From positions 62,001 to 126,000 of the forward strand of contig JAUQPB010000004.1 of assembly GCA_030550585.1 (NCBI GenBank): a stretch of DNA of 64,000 bases, given 5' to 3'. This DNA comes from Thermoproteota archaeon (GTDB lineage: Archaea > Thermoproteota > Thermoprotei_A > Sulfolobales > Ignisphaeraceae). Below the pieces are notes generated by a model that had not been told where the DNA came from, ran no database searches, and saw only the letters and a program-made list of their open reading frames with translations. A program made the translations under genes and the position numbers. Positions 59,104 through 64,000 of this stretch are shown here, piece by piece; position 1 is the stretch's first letter; each line of letters begins with the position of its first letter.

Positions 59104-59485
59104 ACATAAAAACGCTTTTGACGAACAAACAAAGGCAACAGTATTTCGCTGCAGAAACCCGGTAACCGCTATTGCATCGCCTATTCAATTACTGGTCGTG
59201 ATTGTTGAGTTCCATTCTGCATCTTTATTGGCATGTGACACGCAAAAGTCATGGAGTATAAAGAAATACAAAGGATGTAGCAGTTTATATAGCCACCTAC
59301 ATAGAAATAAGATGCAGGTTTTTGGATGACGCTACTGCCGAGAGCTGAAAATGTGATGATAGGAGGGGGTACCTGACAACAAATTTTGAAATGCTATAGG
59401 GTATCGCTAAGCATTATCAATGTGTTTAATATGTTTTGGTAATGTTTAAATATCCTTTAAAATATTACTATTTTGTGTGGTTTGA
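59104..59485. other. Intergenic region before the coiled-coil gene
   Basis: It holds the promoter of the next gene (TATA-like TTTAAATAT at about 59445-59453). No other signal was recognised. Confidence 0.4.
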
Positions 59486-60139
59486 ATGAGTTTATCTGCT
59501 GAGTATATTGTTAAGCTTTTTGAGGAGGATGCCAGGGCTAGGAAGAGGCTTGCTGAGTTACTTGTTTCTGAGCCTGACATAAGGTTGGCTGTGGTAAATG
59601 CTGTTTTGAGGGATGTCGCAACGAAGAGTGATTTGGAGAGAGTTGAGAGTAGTTTGAGGAATGAGATTAGGTCTACTGAGAAGGGTCTTGGAGAAGCTGT
59701 AGATGGTTTGAGAAGGGAGTTTATGGAGTATAGAAAAGAGTTTATGGGCCACATAGAAAACATTAACAAGTCTATCGAGAACCTGAGATCAGAGGTGTTC
59801 AACTCTATAAATAATCTTAGATCAGAGGTGTTCAACCACATAAATGAGTTGAGAAAAGATATTTCAGAGCTGAGGGACAGGGTGTCAAGGTTAGAAGGCG
59901 CATACAACGAGTTAACAAAGAGAATAGACGACTTAGACAAGAGGATAGATGGCTTAGATAAAAGGATTGACTCATTAGATAGAAGAATAGATGCATTGGA
60001 TAAGAGAATAGACGCATTAGACAAGAGGATAGATGCGTTAGACAAGAGAATGGACTACATAACCAAAATATCATGGCTATTAACAGGCTCAGTAATAGCA
60101 ACACTAATAGCAAACATAGTGATAAGAATGCTACCATAG
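59486..60139 (+). CDS. Coiled-coil protein with heptad repeats and C-terminal TM
   Basis: 217 aa. Residues 50-190 are a long coiled coil; at about 145-190 the heptad Asp-Lys-Arg-Ile-Asp-x-Leu repeats at least six times, nearly identical at DNA level (21 bp period). A TM helix ends the protein. Such proteins (DUF1640-like) are frequent in crenarchaea. It is the only full-length intact gene in the decay zone. Confidence 0.72.
   Translation: MSLSAEYIVKLFEEDARARKRLAELLVSEPDIRLAVVNAVLRDVATKSDLERVESSLRNEIRSTEKGLGEAVDGLRREFMEYRKEFMGHIENINKSIENLRSEVFNSINNLRSEVFNHINELRKDISELRDRVSRLEGAYNELTKRIDDLDKRIDGLDKRIDSLDRRIDALDKRIDALDKRIDALDKRMDYITKISWLLTGSVIATLIANIVIRMLP
59930..60055 (+). repeat. 21-bp tandem repeats in the coiled-coil gene
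   Basis: About six imperfect 21-bp units, each coding one Asp-Lys-Arg-Ile-Asp-x-Leu heptad. Unit number could vary by slippage. Confidence 0.7.
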
Positions 60140-60634
60140 ACTAGACCTGTCACCCTCTAAAAACCCTTATAGTGTTTGCAATAGCCTTAGCGATGGTCTA
60201 TGTATCATATAAGGAGTTGGCAATACCTTTTTAAATGCGTATTTAGGTGTCCTAGCAACATGAAAGTGCCTATTTGATGTTCATTAATGACACATTGGAA
60301 TGTACTTAAACTATGCCATATAATCACATCCTTTGTCAATCATGTACCTAAAATTCTCTTGGTTTAATATTGTAAAGGTATTGTATAGAAATTGAGGTTG
60401 GTTTTGATATCCTATTATATTAGGTCGTGGAGCAGGGGTTACAAATAAGATAGTCTAATTATAGTTCTTCATAGCGTTTTAGAGAATAAGACAAATTTAG
60501 AGGTTATTTTAACATTAGCTATCGATAAGCATAGCTAAGCTGGTATGTCATAGAAATGTGGTAAATGTGATAAGAATTGAAGAAAATGAAAAATTGTTTT
60601 ATTTTCTTAGTGGCCTTGGGTTTTTTAGGCTTTA
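60140..60634. other. AT-rich region without a gene
   Basis: No credible gene, repeat or RNA seen. It may be the remains of decayed sequence. Confidence 0.4.
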
Positions 60635-61124
60635 CTACAAGCCGTCTATAGGTTTGTTCTCCACATAGTTTATTATGGCCTCTACAACAGCTTCATCCAT
60701 GTTCCTAAGTGCTTCGTGTGTATATGCTGCTATGTGTGGTGTTATTATAATGTTTGGGTATTTTAATAGTCTGTGGTCTGCCCCTATAGGCTCTCCCTCA
60801 ACAACATCTGCTGCATATGCTGCTACAACACCCTTTTCGATGTATTCACATAGAGCTTCTTCATCTACAAGCTCTCCTCTAGCTGTATTAACTATTATTA
60901 CACCCCTCTTCATTTTACTTAAAATGTTTTTGTTTATCATATGGTATGTCTCATTTGTTAGCGGTGCGTGAAATGTTATTATATCGCTTTCTCTAGCCAG
61001 CTCCTCTAAACTTGTAGCGTAATTATATCCCATTGTCTCAACTCTTTCTTTGGGTATATACGGGTCGTAGACAATTATCTTAGCTCCAAAGCCTTTTGAA
61101 AGTATTTCAGTTACTCTAGATACT
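60635..61124 (-). pseudogene. D-2-hydroxyacid dehydrogenase, 5'-truncated
   Basis: Only the C-terminal 160 residues remain: the Asp-Pro-Tyr end of the NAD site, Asn-Thr-Ala-Arg-Gly-Glu (catalytic Arg), Glu-Pro-Ile-Gly and Thr-Pro-His-Ile-Ala (catalytic His). The N-terminal substrate domain and the Gly-x-Gly-x-x-Gly loop are gone; an in-frame stop precedes 61124. ATG 61033 is the first Met. Confidence 0.75.
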
Positions 61125-61214
61125 ATAGAGGTTTATGAGAGGCTGGATGGTCTGTTGATAAGAATCCAATGACTATACCATGTCTTATACATATGAGTTA
61201 GAGGGATAGCGGAT

Positions 61215-61340
61215 TTGATAGAGAAAGAGGGTTACGAGTCAAAGAGGAGAGAGCTCATCGACTATGCATGGAAATTTACATACCTTGTTATGGCGGTCTC
61301 AATAATTGCAGCAGTAATGAATATATTTAACTCTGGTTAG
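61215..61340 (+). CDS. Possible small one-TM protein
   Basis: 41 aa from TTG 61215, after GAGGGA. Charged N-terminus, then a TM helix (Ile-Ile-Ala-Ala-Val-Met). It could also be the tail of a lost gene. Confidence 0.3.
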   Translation: MIEKEGYESKRRELIDYAWKFTYLVMAVSIIAAVMNIFNSG

Positions 61341-61364
61341 ATTATTGCAGTGTCTGGGGTGTTT

Positions 61365-62034
61365 ATGTACTCTAGTTCTGCTCCTTGGTGGAAAGAGGTT
61401 TGGGGTTGAGATAGGGTTAAAGATGTTTTAAGGACTTTGCCTGGCAGGCTTGGTTTTGAGAGGAATAGGTATTTAAGGTTCTTTAGGCTTAGAGTTGATC
61501 TGGAGACGGGAGAGGTTTTTGATGAGGTTTTAGAGAGGTTTCTAAGTGAGAGGGAGAGATATGGGTTGTACTATGTGCTGTACAACTATGCGCAAACAGC
61601 TGTGGATATTGGGGGAAAGCGGAGAATACGCCACATTGACACAGATTTGCCCAGCTATTCACTGCCCAATGGTAAAGCAAAATATAGACGCATTCAAGGT
61701 GCTTGTAGACTCTGTCTTCTCGTCCAACCCAGACCTTCTATACAAAGCCGCTGAGCCATTTAACTACGAAAAAATTGGGTTTGGAGACGCAGCTGTGAAG
61801 GTGTATACACTGCCTAGAGTCCCAATAGTTGTTGCTATATGGTTTGGCGAGGAAGGAATACCGTCATCAGTATCACTACTATACGATAAAAACATTTCCA
61901 ACTACATCGAATGTGAAGCAGCCTCCATCATGGGCGGAATTCTGCTGGCAAGACTAATAATATCACTAAGCAGGTCAGCAGGTATAGACACAAGCAACAT
62001 TAAATATAGCTATAGATACCAGTGCCCAGAATAA
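61365..62034 (+). pseudogene. DUF3786-family gene, nonsense and frameshift
   Basis: Ser-Ala-Pro-Trp-Trp-Lys-Glu-Val-Trp-Gly opens the family; TGA at 61407-61409 follows. The frame goes on to Tyr-Ala-Gln-Thr-Ala-Val-Asp-Ile, where one extra G in the G5 run 61611-61615 shifts it; then Pro-Arg-Val-Pro-Ile-Val and Trp-Phe-Gly-Glu-Glu complete the domain. The function of the family is unknown. Confidence 0.68.
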
Positions 62035-62197
62035 TCATATCCCCTTCTCCCCACCTACAGGAGCTGCACCCCCCTCCGCAAACTAAAATCATCTCTACAC
62101 AAACATTTATAAAATTTTCTGAACCGACCTCCTCCCCACACTAAAGAACAAGGCCTTCAGATGTAATTGATGATCAATGAAAAACATGACCCAGACT

Positions 62198-62232
62198 CTA
62201 CAGAACTGCGTAGCAGCTACAGAGGTGTGTAG
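62198..62232 (+). repeat. Second tandem 16-nt motif pair
   Basis: CTACAGAACTGCGTAG (62198-62213) and CTACAGAGGTGTGTAG (62217-62232), again 19 nt apart. The second unit is identical to the one at 30487. Here it lies downstream of the surface protein gene, with no obvious gene to its right on the plus strand. Confidence 0.5.
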
Positions 62233-62265
62233 TGGCAAAAATAAGGAAAGCATCATTTTAAGCAG

Positions 62266-64000
62266 TTAGGAAGACACAGCTATCTTTATGGGGTAGTAGA
62301 CGCAGACCCCTCCACCTAGCTGTGTGCAATACTGTAAAAGCATGAACACAGTTCCAGACCGGCCAGCTGCTGTGAAGTACCCTGAGAAGCTGATGTTGCT
62401 TCTTGTGCTTGGGGCTATCACCACCCAATCAGTTGATGTTGTTGCTGGAGCCCCGCCAACAATTCTGATTGGCTGGCTTGTATAGGTCGAGTTGCGTATC
62501 GTGATGTTTGCTGTTAGATATGTACATTCGATACAGTCAGATAGCAGGAGCCTGGCATAGTATGGCTTGGAGTCGCTGTTGTATATGGATGAGACTATAA
62601 AGCCTGTTACACTTGCTGAAGAGCTCGATATTGCGGCTGAGACAGCTACGCTAGTGTAGTTTGCTCCCGGAGACCATGAGAGAGTGCCTGTTGTAAGGCT
62701 ATATGTGTCGCCACCGAGTATAGCATCTCCAGAGGTGTAGACGAGGCAGGGCACCCCATCGGGAAACCTCACCACAATCCTGCCATCAATACCCGTTCCC
62801 ACAACAGCATCGGTAACAACATTGAGTGCAATGTGACTGGTAGTAGCTGTAGCAGAAGCCACCAGATTCCCTAGATTATCCCACAGCCAAACACTATAGC
62901 CCACAGGAACATTCTGAACGGTTATAGTCCTGGGGTCTGATGTAGAAACTATGAAGTCGTCGAAGTAGACTGTGCTGGTTCCTATGATTCTATCGACTTC
63001 TACGCCTACATACGATGGTTGGAAGAACCTCGTGCCAGTGATTGTCGCTGATGCAGTGGCGACTCGGTTGCCTCTCACATCATATATGTATGCTGTGATG
63101 GATATGCTATTCCCAGTTACAATATATATAATAACAACTGTGTACCATGCATCTCTACTGTAACCAGATATAGTTGCACTAGCGTGTTGGTTCCAGCTAC
63201 CCACATAGCTCCAAATATACAAATAGCCGTTGTAGATAGATATCTCGTATAGTCTTTGAAGCGTAGAGTCTATGAGGACTATCCCCCTGTATGTCTCAGC
63301 ACCAGATGCAAGCCTCGTCTTAACTGATACCCAGAGAGAGCTGTAGCTTGAGACAGATGTTGCCCAGTAGTACTGCGATGCCCATCCTATACCCCCGTCG
63401 TTGTCCTGCCCTGAAAGAGTGTTTCCCTTGTATCCCGCTGCTGTAGAGCCCCATGAGCCTCCTCTACTTGTCCACCCAGGAACTGGATATGTCTCGAAGT
63501 CTGTGTATACTACTGCCCCCCTGCTAGCCCTCGTCAACGCTATGCAGTATGTTGTTTGCGGCTGTTGGAATGTTGTCGGCGGTGCTACAGGCGCTGTGGA
63601 TAGCTGCATTGGGCTGTAGGCAAACGTGCCTGCGGATGCAACTGCTAAAATCAGTATCAGAGCTACTGCTATTGGTGTCTGTGTTGTGAGCAGCTTCTTT
63701 GCACCTTTTATCTTAGTCCACACCCTTTTCTCTACTGCTATCGCCGGCTCAACATATTTTCCATACAGGTATATTGTCCAGACTATTGCGGCTAGCGACA
63801 GTGCTACGGCTACTGTTAGGGGTATTAACAGTGTGTATGGTGCTTCGAAGACCATTCTATACGCCACTGTTTTCAGCGTCTCTATCCCCGGATACTCTAT
63901 GATTCCAGCCGATGTTGCGAGCCTTATGGTGTTGCCGTTTCTGGCTATTGCGAGTATTGTTGATGCGTCTGCTGAGAATGCTTGTGTGAGATATCTTAGG
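62266..64000 (-). CDS. Large Ser/Thr-rich surface protein, N-terminus beyond window
   Basis: At least 577 aa; the frame is open to the window edge, so the 5' end is missing. The visible part has two TM helices (one near Leu-Thr-Val-Ala-Val-Ala-Leu-Ser, one near Ala-Val-Ala-Leu-Ile-Leu), then a beta-rich extracellular region resembling a laminin-G/concanavalin-like domain, then Ser/Thr-rich beta domains with Cys. Base composition is GC-richer than the preceding decay zone. GTG 63867 is an internal codon, not a needed start. Confidence 0.65.
   Translation of the reverse strand, partial: LRYLTQAFSADASTILAIARNGNTIRLATSAGIIEYPGIETLKTVAYRMVFEAPYTLLIPLTVAVALSLAAIVWTIYLYGKYVEPAIAVEKRVWTKIKGAKKLLTTQTPIAVALILILAVASAGTFAYSPMQLSTAPVAPPTTFQQPQTTYCIALTRASRGAVVYTDFETYPVPGWTSRGGSWGSTAAGYKGNTLSGQDNDGGIGWASQYYWATSVSSYSSLWVSVKTRLASGAETYRGIVLIDSTLQRLYEISIYNGYLYIWSYVGSWNQHASATISGYSRDAWYTVVIIYIVTGNSISITAYIYDVRGNRVATASATITGTRFFQPSYVGVEVDRIIGTSTVYFDDFIVSTSDPRTITVQNVPVGYSVWLWDNLGNLVASATATTSHIALNVVTDAVVGTGIDGRIVVRFPDGVPCLVYTSGDAILGGDTYSLTTGTLSWSPGANYTSVAVSAAISSSSASVTGFIVSSIYNSDSKPYYARLLLSDCIECTYLTANITIRNSTYTSQPIRIVGGAPATTSTDWVVIAPSTRSNISFSGYFTAAGRSGTVFMLLQYCTQLGGGVCVYYPIKIAVSS

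Noticed and set aside
59446..60045. Minus-strand Ser/Leu-rich frame opposite the coiled-coil gene
   Set aside because: It is a mirror of the heptad repeats with unnatural composition.
57032..61409. TGA codons read as selenocysteine or as Trp by a changed code
   Set aside because: Intact genes in the window end with TGA normally, no selenocysteine element is seen, and the affected genes also carry frameshifts.

Overview
The window looks like a chromosome segment of a hyperthermophilic crenarchaeon (Thermoproteota), most like the Desulfurococcales or Ignisphaera group. The reasons are TATA-box promoters 25-35 nt before short-leader or leaderless starts, frequent GTG/TTG starts, arginine mostly as AGA/AGG, and typical archaeal genes: archaemetzincin, AGOG DNA glycosylase, GatD, GPN GTPase, 2-oxoacid:ferredoxin oxidoreductase and a MraY-like dolichyl-phosphate GlcNAc-1-P transferase. 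The genus is an inference. I recognised no rRNA, tRNA or CRISPR array.

Layout. 0-17 kb is mostly housekeeping: a ferritin-encapsulin fusion, archaemetzincin, a ferredoxin / small Zn protein / 2-oxoacid oxidoreductase operon, a GltB-like flavoprotein, a GH20 hexosaminidase with a convergent companion, the TldD/TldE pair and a 5-formyl-THF cyclo-ligase-like gene. 17.2-21.7 kb is a dolichol-kinase-like gene split by a 3.8 kb insertion. The insertion ends in an IS607-type tnpA remnant plus tnpB and also holds a GC-rich orphan gene and a coiled-coil surface protein. 22-28 kb has malic enzyme, an ECF transporter (S, fused A-A, T) and a PhoU-like regulator. 28-30.4 kb holds a three-gene module (TIM-barrel isomerase, hot-dog thioesterase, AGOG) repeated at 49.7-52.2 kb, with a 560 bp tract that is identical in both copies. 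30.5-42.9 kb holds an AAA ATPase, a truncated BatA/VWA gene joined to GatD, a thiol oxidoreductase, a GPN GTPase, an AT-rich secreted protease pair, the GlcNAc-1-P transferase, and a PadR-controlled ABC exporter with a palindromic operator.

43-49.3 kb is the most unusual block. It has seven genes, mostly membrane-anchored. Three share what seems to be an undescribed C-x4-C helical domain. They sit with a transglutaminase-like protein, an Ig-like protein, a Panacea/YwgA-like N-terminus and a site-2-protease-like HExxH membrane protein. The block begins inside a truncated EamA permease.

54.9-62 kb is a decay zone. An ArsB/NhaD-type transporter, an MNT/HEPN pair, an Ldh2-type dehydrogenase and a DUF3786 gene each carry single-base indels, often in G/C runs, and two also carry in-frame TGA codons where Trp is expected. 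5'- or 3'-truncated dehydrogenase fragments lie between them. The window ends inside a GC-richer, Ser/Thr-rich surface protein on the minus strand.
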